A stretch of DNA of 64,000 bases, taken from the NCBI GenBank assembly GCA_037074765.1, contig JBAMDO010000033.1:62001-126000 (forward strand), given 5' to 3'. The stretch comes from Mansonella perstans. Lineage: Eukaryota; Nematoda; Chromadorea; Rhabditida; Onchocercidae. Positions 51,421 through 62,811 of the stretch are shown in pieces. The notes under the pieces were generated by a model. It saw nothing but the letters and a program-made list of their open reading frames with translations, had not been told where the DNA came from and made no database searches. Positions within the stretch are counted from its first letter, which is position 1. Each line of letters starts with the position of its first letter. A program made the position numbers and the translations under genes.

Positions 51421-52029
51421 TTATCCAGTTCCGAATTTTCCAATCGATTTCGTGATCTCCATAACTTGAGGTCATCGCGGTACAAATTTTAGTTTTTCTT
51501 TTCTTTCTCATTGAGTCCATCCTTCTGCGCTTTCTGATTAACATCCATTGGCTAATTTAAACTCCGACGTTATTTGTTTCACTTACATGCCGACATCGCT
51601 TACATCCATGCCATCATATTCTTTGTCGTGAGTTTAAGAATTTAAGAGCTCAAATGATAGTTCTTACAAGCCCAGACCACTTGTTGAACTAATTTCCATT
51701 TACAAGCGAAATCTGTGTTACATTACCTGTTTGAAAAACAACTTTTGCAATGATTCATTCTTCTTTGTTTCTAAATTTTTCTGTTGACTGATATTCTCAT
51801 TGGGGTCATCCACTTTTGGGTCCCGTCAACCACGATCTTTCCTACCATAACTTCTGTTGTCTAAGCTTTGTGGGAGAAAGTAATAAAAAGAAAAAAAAAA
51901 CAAACAAATAAAAAAACAAACAAGATAAAATAATAAAAAAATAAAAAACAAACATAAAAAAAACAAACAAAATAAAATCCTAAGAATTTACAATTCTTTA
52001 TTCTAACAATAAACTAAAACCTTAAATAT

Positions 52030-52215
52030 AGAAACATTTTCGAATCGGAGATTTGGTTACAATGTCGATTGGATTATCTTCACTTGGTACATATTCACCT
52101 TTCGTTTTTCTACTACCCGGTTTTGTACAAATTTAGGTAGCAATTTTGATCGATTTTATCCCATTGTAACGCACATTTCGAATCGGACCACAACACTACG
52201 GGGATTTTTTCCAAA
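52030..52215 (-). mobile_element. BEL/Pao-like RNase H fragment
   Basis: The minus strand encodes a block around VVLWSDSKCALQW, typical of the region where the BEL/Pao polymerase passes into RNase H, followed by broken sequence with several stops. It is a decayed retroelement fragment. Confidence 0.55.
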
Positions 52216-52499
52216 TCCAATTGCTTTATAACAAAGTTGGCAGCTCGTACCCAGTGAGTATTGCTAGCAATATTCTAGTTTTGATTAAAGCCAGTCAAAT
52301 TCATCTGATGCTGTGTAATGCTCTTCCGCCGTTATTTTATCCTCAGAAAATCCTTCTCACGCCAATTCATCTCAAGAAAATTCCACTCCAGTTGATTATA
52401 CTGTTACGATAAAGACAGGAAATTCTACTGTCATGACAAAGACACAATCAGAATAACGCTGAAACCATGGGTCGAGCAAGAGCTCATCAAACGAAGTGT

Positions 52500-52840
52500 C
52501 TTGCAATTCGTTGCTTCGATATGAGTCTTTAGGATTTTTGCTCCCTGTAATGATCCAATTCAAACTATTTCTCCGAAACTTATGGAAAGGAAATCATTCT
52601 TGCAATCAAATTCTTGATGAAGGCGATAAAGAAATATGGCGATCTCTTACAAAGGAATGGCCCGAAGACATCATCGAGATATCGAGGCTAGCCACAAGAC
52701 TCTCAGATCAACAATTCCACGTTTTGATGAACGCTCAAATGTTGCATACTCAGCAGCAGTATACAATTTAAACACACACATCGACGAAAGAAATAGCGCA
52801 ATATTCTTTAACATCTGGCTTAATTTCTACAGTATGTTTG
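52500..52840 (+). mobile_element. BEL/Pao-like reverse-transcriptase-region fragment
   Basis: Two overlapping plus frames carry parts of one product: KEIWRSLTKEWPEDIIEISR and LATRLSDQQFHV in one, then SNVAYSAAVYNLNTHIDERN in the other. A frameshift lies between them. The pieces match the conserved connection region of Pao/BEL polyproteins. The orientation is opposite to the nearby RNase H piece, so the locus is rearranged. Confidence 0.65.
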
Positions 52841-52859
52841 TATCCCGGTATTGTTTCGC

Positions 52860-53140
52860 CTATTCAGGACCACCAATTAGATTTCGCCTTTTTTTATTTA
52901 CAACATGTAAGTAATCTTCCTCAGTGTTTTCGTGATTAGTGTGTTCTCCGTGGAATGATGAAATTCGAAAACAGCGTTTAGTTGTATCAGCATTCAAACG
53001 AAATTTAGCTTTATTATCCAAGTGATGCTGAGAATTTTTGTTGCATCTCCTGAGCATAGTGACAGACATCCGGCTCGTGGCACCAAAAAATTTGTTGCCG
53101 AAGTCCGTGGTAAGTTTACTACTGGGCGACATGCTATTTG
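52860..53140 (-). mobile_element. Possible further retroelement fragment
   Basis: A minus frame of 90 codons includes MSVTMLRRCNKNSQHHLDNK and CFRISSFHGEHTNH, with Cys/His spacing that might derive from a gag-like zinc knuckle. It has no intron signals and lies between clear retroelement pieces. The assignment is weak. Confidence 0.25.
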
Positions 53141-53899
53141 ATAAGATTCCCTTTGTTTTCTTGTTCTTATCACTTTGAAATAGACGTTGAAGAGCTAACT
53201 CAATGTTTGTGCATAATTAAAATTATGATAATCTACTTACCGTCACTAATTTGATTTTAAGATAACTTCATCGCCGTTGGCCATCTCTGCGTACTTATCT
53301 TCTATGGTGCCGTGATTTATTAAATATAATGCAACCTATTTATCGTAAATTGTTTCGAGAAGGCCAGTATTTATTTCGAAGCGCATCATCTTTTCCTTCA
53401 TAATCCTTGTTCTGGCACACTTGCGATTATATTGGCAAATATTTCCTCACCTCTGGGCAGTAATATATTTGTCCCGAAGTTTTGTTTTGTAAGTGATGAT
53501 GAGTAAAAATAATCGATGAAGTTTCTTTTGTTGCTTAACAGGAATTACAAGAAGCTTGATGAAGGTTTATTAATGACGGCGGGGTTTATCAGCTAATAGA
53601 ATCATAGAATTAGTTTGAATAAGATCAGTTGAATTAAATGATGATTTGGATGATGAGTTGAGTGAATAGTTAACTGAATAAAAATATTTTCAATATTCAG
53701 TTGAATATTCAGCTGAGTACGCAAATAATTTCCTGTGGTTTATGCAGAAAATATGTTCAAAGTCTAACCAATCAAATCAAAACACGTTGGAGGTCAAGGG
53801 TCGCAAGGTTGCCAAATAATTACAAAGGAAATAATTTAGAGTTCCGAGGTCACTAGATATGGCGGCAAATTAAAAAATAACATTTCGAATCATTTATTA

Positions 53900-55300
53900 A
53901 GAAATAATTATCTTATCATCTATTATAATATGAACTTATAGTACAGTTTTTCCGTCGGTCGGAGTGTCGGGAAAAATAGTTTCGAAGAAAACTATACCTC
54001 TTGGTATTTATGGCGAAGTGGAATTTGTATGATTGAAATTTCTTGTCCAGCAAGCTTTGATGGAAAAGTTTGTAAATTTTTTATGAAGATAGCTATAACT
54101 CCTTCGTGATTCGGAGCTTTGAAACATGAAGGACAAGAAATATCGAATTAAATCAATTTTCAACTCGTTGGCAATAAGTGCAATTGATATGGCAAATACA
54201 CTTACACCAATCGTAATTAGTCGTCAATGTGTAGAAAGTTTTATCAATTCGTCTTGTATTAGTGTTATTGCCTTACCGAATTCCTTCTCAAATTGCTCTA
54301 TTAATTCCTCTCCCTGCTGACTGAGCTCATCCCAGAGAGTTCATATGTCTTGTCGTTTATGAAATCGATGAGTCGTTTATTGCTTCTGCGCTAATAGTTC
54401 CCATTGTGCATTGATTCCTTTAATTTCAAATTTGCTTATTATTCCTCACTTGAAGATAATGTTCCAATTAAATTCGCTTAATTTACACGGAGCAATCAAT
54501 ACCTTTCCGTTGACTCTTTTAACTACTGCGTCATTTCTTTGTAATAATAACTTCGCAGCTAAATTTTTCAGTGGTAACTTTGTTAATAAATTTTCGTACG
54601 TCCGTCTGATATACTGCTCCTAATCGTTGTTGGAATTCTTTTTGTAGACTGACAAAAAGATTGAAACTTCGCATTTTCTGGATTACCTTTATCCTCTACA
54701 GGATTATAATAGGCATCAAGTTTATATTCTTTTAGCAGAATTCATTCCCATATGAAAGATAATGTTACCATTTACCTCAATGTCACCATTTCAGCATCCT
54801 TCCATTGTAGAGAAATATTTCTCCCTCCGTTAATACAAAATTTGTTGTTGACTGACATCTAAGCCGTCGGAGGAGTATTGAATTTATCTGTTTTTTATGA
54901 GAAATTTGGTTTAATTCAATCCACCCATGTGCTTTCGATTGTCTAAACTCTCCCAAATTTCTGACGATGTGAAGAGATTGTCGTTTGGTTTGAAATCACT
55001 GATAATGATAACCTGAGAAATAGTGTATACTGTTCGGGTATTATTGCTACATTTGATAGTAAGAATTCTAACATGAGTTTGGCAAAGACATTAACTTGAG
55101 TCGACATGGAATTTTGTAACGTAATTTTTTGACAAGTCCATTTCTCCGGAATATTCAATAGTATTCCAGATTTGGCCATTTTCCTTTGCCATTGCTTGTG
55201 CCAATAATATGGATATCATAGATACTGTTAAAATTAAATTAAGCTGGACTTCTTTACTCCGATTGAGATTGTTGTTTTGTGGCATTTCTAGTTCTTAGCA
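53900..55300 (-). mobile_element. Degenerate env-like region of a BEL/Pao-type element
   Basis: Several minus frames in order: one beginning near 55285 with a hydrophobic leader (ILTVSMISILLAQAMA), one at 55179-54943, and a C-terminal stretch near 54330-54130 with a helical segment followed by a hydrophobic anchor (LITIGVSVFAISIALIAN). They are separated by frameshifts and stops. Position downstream of a polymerase fragment on the same strand and the terminal membrane anchor suggest an env-like third ORF, as known for some nematode BEL elements. It is broken and non-functional. Confidence 0.42.
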
Positions 55301-55499
55301 TTTAGCGCTTACTTTATTTTTTTTCATTTTCTGCTGGGTTCCTGAATTTCCGTATTTTCTTTATCATTGAAATTTCTTATTATCAGAATGACGTTCCTAG
55401 TGCGGTCGTTGATCTTTTATTCTTTCAGACATGGTGATCCATACTACCATTGCCTAAAGCATCTAAATTTTTTGGGAGTAAATCCTCTTTTAACCCACA

Positions 55500-55745
55500 T
55501 TTACGCATTTCCTCGAATCAATCTCAATAAATCTTGTCCCGAATAATTTTTTATCCAATGGAATCTGATCTTAGAATTACCTTTATATGCTCTAGATCCA
55601 GCTATGAATTGTGTCGCTTGTACTTCATTACTTCATTAAGTATCGCAAATAGTTCTAATCAAGGTATATTAATCCCTTTGTTAGGGACGATGCGAGATTT
55701 GGCAAAAAACAAGGATAATTCCTTTCCATGCATTTCTTGATTTAG
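55500..55745 (-). mobile_element. BEL/Pao-like polymerase/RNase H junction fragment
   Basis: The minus strand reads LSLFFAKSRIVPNKGINIP, then LELFAILNEVMKYK and ILRSDS after in-frame stops. This is the same conserved region as in the other fragments. It continues toward the env-like region on the same strand, so this is the better preserved copy. Confidence 0.55.
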
Positions 55746-56457
55746 CACTAAATATGATAGGTTTGATGCGTCATTAAAGACGTAAATTTCGATCACATTT
55801 GAAAAGTTTGTGACGATGAAATATTATTGCTTGTTATTATTGCTTACTTATTTCTGGATTCTTTCCATGGTCAACATACCTTATGTGCATGTAGGAAATG
55901 ATTATTTTTTCGTACTCCAATAAGTATCACAAATTTATCTAACCAAAGGAAACTCAGCAACTAAAATCACGACTTACCCTTCTCCATACAAAAGTAGGCA
56001 CTGTAATGATCGGAAGCGGATATATAAATAGAATCATTACAGCTACTCAACTTCTAACACAACAAATATTGTCAAGGGGAAAACAAAAATGCAGAAATTT
56101 GATTAATGCTTCACAATCGCTCAATTAATAAGTGTTGCTTCTTTTTTCCACATATTTTTGCAGGGATTCACAGAGTCACGAATTATTGTTTATCCGTAAT
56201 TTTTAAACAAAATTACTGGTAGTTGTGGAATGAAATCAGTCTTGTTCTTTTCAAATCAGCTGTAATAAATTTCTAACAAATATTGAACAGTGAAACTTAC
56301 CGAAAAGGATAAAGTAATTAATATGTATTTGAAATGTTTTAACTTACTGCTATAAAGCAAGCAAGAAACTGAATGAAAATGTTCATCATAATACTTGATA
56401 TTTAAAGTAAATTTCAGAAATTCTTCCGCAAATCATTCATGCATTCTGTCATTTCAC
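55746..56457. other. Gap before the L22 inverted repeat
   Basis: AT-rich sequence with no recognised gene or repeat. CATTTCACAAATTAGTGGCA at its right edge marks where the inverted repeat begins. Confidence 0.5.
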
Positions 56458-56796
56458 AAATTAGTGGCACTGATTTGGTGTAATGATTGAAAGTAATTAT
56501 ATTAAATTATATGTTGATGAAATATTTAAATATTCACAAATCCAATACTTGATTTCATCAATACTAACAACATCAATTTTCAAATAGACATTGAATTCAG
56601 TCGTTGAGACTCAAGTTTTCATAGATGTAACTGTTATATTAATTGCGACTATAAGCATTTTTTTGGGTCGCTTAGTGTTTGTTGGTTTGGGGTGGCTAAT
56701 TTGTTTATATCATTTGTTGTTTGTCGGGTTAATTGTTTGGGTGATTCAGTTAGAGTTGTTTAATTAAGTGAGCAAAAATGAGATGAAATTACAGTA

Positions 56797-57851
56797 ATGG
56801 TAGCAGTACCGAAAACTAAGAAGCATATTGCACCAAAACGGAGCAATAAATCGAATAGCGGAAAGACAAAGAAGAAGAAGAAGCAAGCGATAAAATTCAA
56901 TATCGAATGTAAAAATCCCGTAGAAGATGGTATTATGAATGTAAACGATTTTGTGAGTTTTTTTTTTTGGACGATTAAGATTTGTTAGAAATTGAATTTA
57001 TGAAAAGGATGATACTGTCGTGCTTACCTCATCTTTTCTGAGTTACAGTTCTAATCAAAGTTCTGTAGCCTTTGGGGGATAGAGGGAAATTAAAATAACC
57101 GTGTTGCACATCTCATTTCAGCCCAAAAATGCTTCGATGAGTCTACGAGACGGTCACAGGCATTTTTGTAATTGAATTCTGGGAGATCTTTCGGTGCCAT
57201 ATGTTAAAAGTATTATAATTCGTGTTATAATACTTTTAACTTTTTATAATTACTTTTCAATTTCGTTTTACATACAATAATAGAAGGCTATACAAAATTA
57301 TTGTTTCTGTATGTTGTGGACATCAGGCATAGGGTAAAATATGCTATGGGAATGCTCGATAGCGCCCTATGCATGTTGCAGTCCTTAGTGAGACCCGATG
57401 TCTTGATTGCAGGGGACGTTTCTAAATGAACGCATCAAGGTGAATGGAAAAGTTGGTACTATGGCAGCAAATGGTGTTAGACTGGAAGTTGCCAAAACAA
57501 AAATCGTCCTTACATCAGAAGTAAGTTTGTATGAGTTGGCAGTTTATCACTTTAATCATTTTGAGAATAAGCCATTTAACTAATATGTATGCTGGGATGG
57601 TGTTACATAGACTAATATATATTTGTCTTCATGGACATCACATTGGTCGGTTCGGAAGGTAAAGCTATGTGTGCATTCATTTTCAGATTCCATTTTCAAA
57701 GAGATATCTGAAATACCTTACCAAGAAGTATTTGAAACGAAATTCACTTCGTGATTGGTTGAGAGTGGTAGCTTCTTCGAAGGATACGTATGAATTGAGG
57801 TATTTCCAGATCAATCAGGATGATGAAGATGCTAGTGACAGTGAATCGTGA
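56797..57851 (+). CDS. rpl-22: 60S ribosomal protein L22, copy 1
   Basis: Exons 56797-56952, 57413-57520 and 57687-57851, all in phase 0, give 142 aa. L22 is a eukaryote-specific component of the large ribosomal subunit. The N-terminus is lysine-rich ([20 protein letters not shown]). The core reads [33 protein letters not shown], then [38 protein letters not shown] and an acidic tail ([10 protein letters not shown]). The ATG follows AATTACAG by two bases, fitting trans-splicing. Every exon and splice site is intact. The gene lies wholly inside the left arm of the inverted repeat. Confidence 0.95.
57203..57240. repeat. Perfect 16-bp-stem hairpin in L22 intron 1 (copy 1)
   Basis: GTTAAAAGTATTATAA, six-base loop TTCGTG, then TTATAATACTTTTAAC. 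The mirror copy is at 59850-59887. It may be the terminus of a small inverted-repeat element or a structured intron segment. Confidence 0.85.
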
Positions 57852-58040
57852 TTTATCTTTTCCCTTTATTGTTGATTTGAATTTGATAAACTGTAGCTGA
57901 TATTGTTTGTATAATATGCCAGTGTTTGAGTTATATTTGTTAAAATCATTGTTAACGGTGGTTAGAAGCTGTTATATATGGACTAAATTTCCGTAGTTGT
58001 CCAACTCTGACGTAAGAATAATTGAGGCTGCTACATGTAA

Positions 58041-59039
58041 TAATCTTTATTTCCTAAGTAAGTCAGCATTGAAATAGAAATGAGGGACTGAATTTTAAAA
58101 GATTATCGTTCCAGCGAGCTAAAATATGGATGCAAATTATGTTTGGTCAAAATAAATTATTTGAATTTCTACGTCTGAATGTGCTCTTCATCGGAATCAG
58201 TTCTTTCAAATCTATTGTGTCTCAGTTTTCTATGCTTGAAGTATTGCTTTGCTAAATATGTTATTACTAAATAATATGCTAAATATAAATAAGAATCAAT
58301 GGGATCGATACTGTGGATATAGTTTTTAGTGGTATATCTGATAATGGTTCCCTAATTTCACGCTGTTGAAAAATTTCACCAAAAACACAATTGTTAAATG
58401 GAACTTGCCGTCACCAATTCCTCTTTTGAAGCTTCTAACATAATTGGTCTTCACGATTAATTATTGCTAAGATTCATTGAACCGTCATAATTAAATGAAA
58501 AATGATTCTTTACCTGACTGAAAAGAAATTCAATGTAACTCTAAACCATTTCCTTGTACCGAAGCCTTCCTGTGACAAATTAAAATAGCTTTGATCTGTA
58601 TAACAGACGATTCTATTTTATAGCTTCTATTTTACTTTTCTATTTTTTTTACTAACATAAAAAAGTGAAGACGATTCTATTTTACTACTTACATAAAAGA
58701 AGTGAAAAGAAACAAACAGTTGCTTCTAATTGTTGAGACGTTACCAGTCAAATGTCATTTTTTCAAAGGGCGGTATGCTGTAAAGTGCTTCGAAAACTTT
58801 CCGCGGAGAAATTTATGGAAACCATTAATCGCAAATAAAACAGTAATGTTGCATCCATTACCGAGTATTAACTCTTCCGCTGTTTGCTAATTTTTTTTAT
58901 TACTTTGTGAATCAATGACAGTGAAAATCACTTTTGACTTTTTTATGTGAAATAGTTTGTGAAGTCCTTCTATACTTTACCCAATTTTTTAAGAACTATG
59001 TAATACAGTGGAAAATCGTAGCCTTTAAAGACACCGGAG
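58041..59039. other. Spacer of the L22 inverted repeat
   Basis: About 1 kb of unpaired sequence between the arms. It is AT-rich with one short plus frame (58702-58890) lacking any motif. No gene is supported. Confidence 0.5.
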
Positions 59040-60634
59040 AATTCTAATGGGAAACCATGTAAGTAACATTTTCCATAATCACTCTTACGTCAGAATTAAA
59101 GGAATTTTGTCTGTACACAACAGGTCCTAATCACCATTGATAACAATCCTTAATTATAACTCAAACACTGGTATGTTATACAAACAATATCAGCCATAGT
59201 TTATCAAATTCAAATCAACAATAAAGGGAAAAGATAAATCACGATTCACTGTCACTAGCATCTTCATCATCCTGATTGATCTGGAAATACCTCAATTCAT
59301 ACGTATCCTTCGAAGAAGCTACCACTCTCAACCAATCACGAAGTGAATTTCGTTTCAAATACTTCTTGGTAAGGTATTTCAGATATCTCTTTGAAAATGG
59401 AATCTGAAAATGAATGCACACATAGCTTTACCTTCCGAACCGACCAATGTGATGTCCATGAAGACAAATATATATTAGTCTATGTAACACCATCCCAGCA
59501 TACATATTAGTTAAATGGCTTATTCTCAAAATGATTAAAGTGATAAACTGCCAACTCATACAAACTTACTTCTGATGTAAGGACGATTTTTGTTTTGGCA
59601 ACTTCCAGTCTAACACCATTTGCTGCCATAGTACCAACTTTTCCATTCACCTTGATGCGTTCATTTAGAAACGTCCCCTGCAATCAAGACATCGGGTCTC
59701 ACTAAGGACTGCAACATGCATAGGGCGCTATCGAGCATTCCCATAGCATATTTTACCCTATGCCTGATGTCCACAACATACAGAAACAATAATTTTGTAT
59801 AGCCTTCTATTATTGTATGTAAAACGAAATTGAAAAGTAATTATAAAAAGTTAAAAGTATTATAACACGAATTATAATACTTTTAACATATGGCACCGAA
59901 AGATCTCCCAGAATTCAATTACAAAAATGCCTGTGACCGTCTCGTAGACTCATCGAAGCATTTTTGGGCTGAAATGAGATGTGCAACACGGTTATTTTAA
60001 TTTCCCTCTATCCCCCAAAGGCTACAGAACTTTGATTAGAACTGTAACTCAGAAAAGATGAGGTAAGCACGACAGTATCATCCTTTTCATAAATTCAATT
60101 TCTAACAAATCTTAATCGTCCAAAAAAAAAAAAACTCACAAAATCGTTTACATTCATAATACCATCTTCTACGGGATTTTTACATTCGATATTGAATTTT
60201 ATCGCTTGCTTCTTCTTCTTCTTTGTCTTTCCGCTATTCGATTTATTGCTCCGTTTTGGTGCAATATGCTTCTTAGTTTTCGGTACTGCTACCATTACTG
60301 TAATTTCATCTCATTTTTGCTCACTTAATTAAACAACTCTAACTGAATCACCCAAACAATTAACCCGACAATACAACAAATGATATAAACAAATTAGCCA
60401 CCCCAAACCAACAAACACTAAGCGACCCAAAAAAATGCTTATAGTCGCAATTAATATAACAGTTACATCTATGAAAACTTGAGTCTCAACGACTGAATTC
60501 AATGTCTATTTGAAAATTGATGTTGTTAGTATTGATGAAATCAAGTATTGGATTTGTGAATATTTAAATATTTCATCAACATATAATTTAATATAATTAC
60601 TTTCAACCATTACACCAAATCAGTGCCACTAATT
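59040..60634. repeat. Right arm of the large inverted repeat
   Basis: Reverse complement of the left arm. Near-identity spans roughly 59190-60634 and ends abruptly at GTGCCACTAATTT|ATGAGG. Similarity fades gradually toward the spacer. Confidence 0.93.
59239..60295 (-). CDS. rpl-22: 60S ribosomal protein L22, copy 2
   Basis: Mirror of copy 1: exons 60295-60140, 59677-59570 and 59403-59239, again 142 aa. The third exon encodes the same protein segment as copy 1 ([18 protein letters not shown]... to DSES), and the first exon is also the same. All splice sites are kept. The two genes are divergent from the outside and converge on the spacer. Because introns are as similar as exons, sequence homogenisation or very recent duplication, not selection on protein, explains the identity. 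An assembly artefact is unlikely because the inner flanks differ by real substitutions, but it is not excluded. Confidence 0.93.
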
Positions 60635-61405
60635 TATGAGGAATATTTGTTAGACGGAAATCAATAATAATTGTTAATAAAAATGTATTTGATGGACGAT
60701 TATCCCATTTCAAATTATCCAAAAATCCATTATGTTAATTAATTTAAAGTCTCTCACTGCTGCGTTTTTCAGTTCCTTTCATAATACTTGTGGATTTTAA
60801 AATTTAAGAAATCCACGGACATTTTGTAAGTCTATATCGAATAACTTATTCTTTTGCTTTCTTACCTCTAATAATTGATAATTTCAGATTTATGAAAAAA
60901 TTTTTCTGGCTAATGAAAATTTTAGGAAAACATTATTTCGATGTATTAATCATTGATCAACAATCATTGATTTTTTATGTGTCACAAAAAAGGCTGATTA
61001 AGCTGTAAGTTTTTTGTGTAAGTTGCTTATTTACTGTCGTAAATATGGTCGTTATTTTCGTGGTAGCTTTTATCCGCTCAATTTACATAATTAAATATTT
61101 TACAGATTTCAAATAAATTGATAAGAAATTGGAAAAAAAGGAATAGCGAGTGACTGTCAGAAAATATTTGCGTTATATGTTCAAAAAAATTGAAAATATG
61201 TTGGGATAGTAAAAAATTTACATCCAAATTATACATCAATTCTGAAAAAAAAAAAAAGAAAAAAAAGCAGTTGGACTGCTAATTGTGGTGTTAAAATAGC
61301 AGCATATTTAACATTGAAGAAACATGACAGAAAAAATGTTTTAAATAATGCTAATTAAAAATTAAATTACATTAATATATTTTGACGAAAGATATGAACA
61401 ATATA
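60635..61405. other. Gap between L22 copy 2 and gene I
   Basis: AT-rich, with a poly-A/G run at 61243-61268. No coding frame with splice support was found. Confidence 0.5.
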
Positions 61406-62811
61406 TTACGTGATTAAATCTATAGAGTCTTTCAATTTACGATATTCTTCACTCAATTTTTTCAATCTATATTTTATGCTAGCTATTTCACAAATCAATG
61501 GAAGAGCTTTTGTGACATCCTGTCGAGCAGCTTTTGCGCATAGTGGTTCCAGGAAACCAAACGGACGAAACCGACAAACTTTACTGACTTTATTCGATGC
61601 ATCATTTGGTATCAACGAAAATAATCCATCTGAATTTATTTCAATCCTACAAATAAATAATTATTACAAATAGGAATTTATCAGAAGATGGAATTTAATG
61701 ATATTTCATTTGTTTATTTCATACATAAATTCTTCACTCAATGCTATACCACTGAATGAAAAATCATTCAGTTTCTTACAAATTATCAAAAACGGTTAGC
61801 TATTTTCCTTGTGAAAACTGTAAATCGGTACCGATGCAATTACAAGTTAAGTTTTCTGAATGACAGCCATCAGATTATTGTAAAATTATTTCATTTCATC
61901 CTAGCCGTTAAAACATTCAAAATGTCTTTTAATACAGTTATTAGACATATCAAACCTCTTAAATGTATCTATCGTTTCTTTTTTTATGATTATACTGTTT
62001 TAAAAAAGTGGTAAATTTGCAAGAGAAATCCGTTTCATCAAATATATTTGCAGCAAGTGATGCTTGTATAAATTTATAACATAAAAATTCTAAAATTTCA
62101 TAAAGTTCTTCACACATTTTATTTTTCATCATTTTTAGTTGCTTGGCACTGCACTGAACTGAAAGTGACAAAAATAAATAAATTTGAAATAATTACCAAA
62201 GCAAATGATTATTATCTCAAAACAAACCAAACAATGGGTTCCGAATCGCGGTTATCGATAAATGCAGCACTTGTTGCTGACAATCCTATAATTGATCTGA
62301 AAAAAAAATTCATACATTTTAAAGAAATTTTATGTATGATTAAAATAGCAAGTAATTATAATGAAAAAGCCTTAAACAAAAGTATGAGTAATCGTATCCT
62401 GTTCAGTGCCAAAAAACTCACAATATTGTGATCGCAATGTTAAATTATTTCATATGTAAATAGAAATCAATATCAAGCTTTAAAATTATATATTAGGAGT
62501 TTAATTATTTAATCGAGACTAAAGTCCTTGTTCATAAGCAATATCTAATAAAAATTGACAAATTCCTGACACTACGCTCAGCTTTGCTTTTTTTTTTTGG
62601 ATTATCAATTAATTCAAAATAAATGATCACTTTCTATAGCTAATATCAGTAATCTAAAAATAAAAAACTTATACCTCGTTTTCGATAGATTAAATCGATA
62701 GCTATCGAGAACAGTTTCCAATTCCTTATTAAGTAGCAGAAATTCTGATGCCAATTGAAATTTACGAATTGCTAAATCATTCAAATTCATTTCCAATTCA
62801 TTCATTTTCAT
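61406..62811 (-). CDS. Small four-exon coiled-coil protein (gene I), unidentified
   Basis: Exons 62811-62675, 62296-62233, 62153-61996 and 61646-61406 join with matching phases to exactly 200 codons (199 aa). The ATG at 62811 follows TTTTTTTAG by a few bases, fitting trans-splicing. The protein starts MKMNELEMNLNDLAIRKFQ. It is mainly helical, with likely coiled coils at residues of about 3-40 and 165-195 (KYRLKKLSEEYRKLKDSI), and has a central part with MMKNKMCEELYEILEF and CYKFIQASLAANIF and a block with CRFRPFGFLEPLCAKAARQD. There is no signal peptide or membrane helix. Exon 3 could use either of two overlapping acceptors (TTTCAG or TTCAG five bases on); only the second keeps the frame. 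Family not recognised; the size and helices would suit a subunit of a larger complex, which is a guess. Confidence 0.72.

Larger units (their letters stand above)
56458..58040. repeat. Left arm of a large inverted repeat
   Basis: From AAATTAGTGGCACTGATTTG at 56458 the sequence is the reverse complement of the region ending at 60634. Identity is nearly complete, introns and intergenic sequence included, to about 57890: a poly-T length difference and a TA indel near 56737 were the only changes noticed. Similarity then falls and is still detectable (TCTGACGTAAGA) to about 58020-58040. Confidence 0.93.

Noticed and set aside
62165..62431. Plus-strand frame of 88 codons with a coding-like peptide
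   Set aside because: It overlaps exon 2 of gene I on the other strand, where TTTTTTTTCAG, phase and flanking exons agree.
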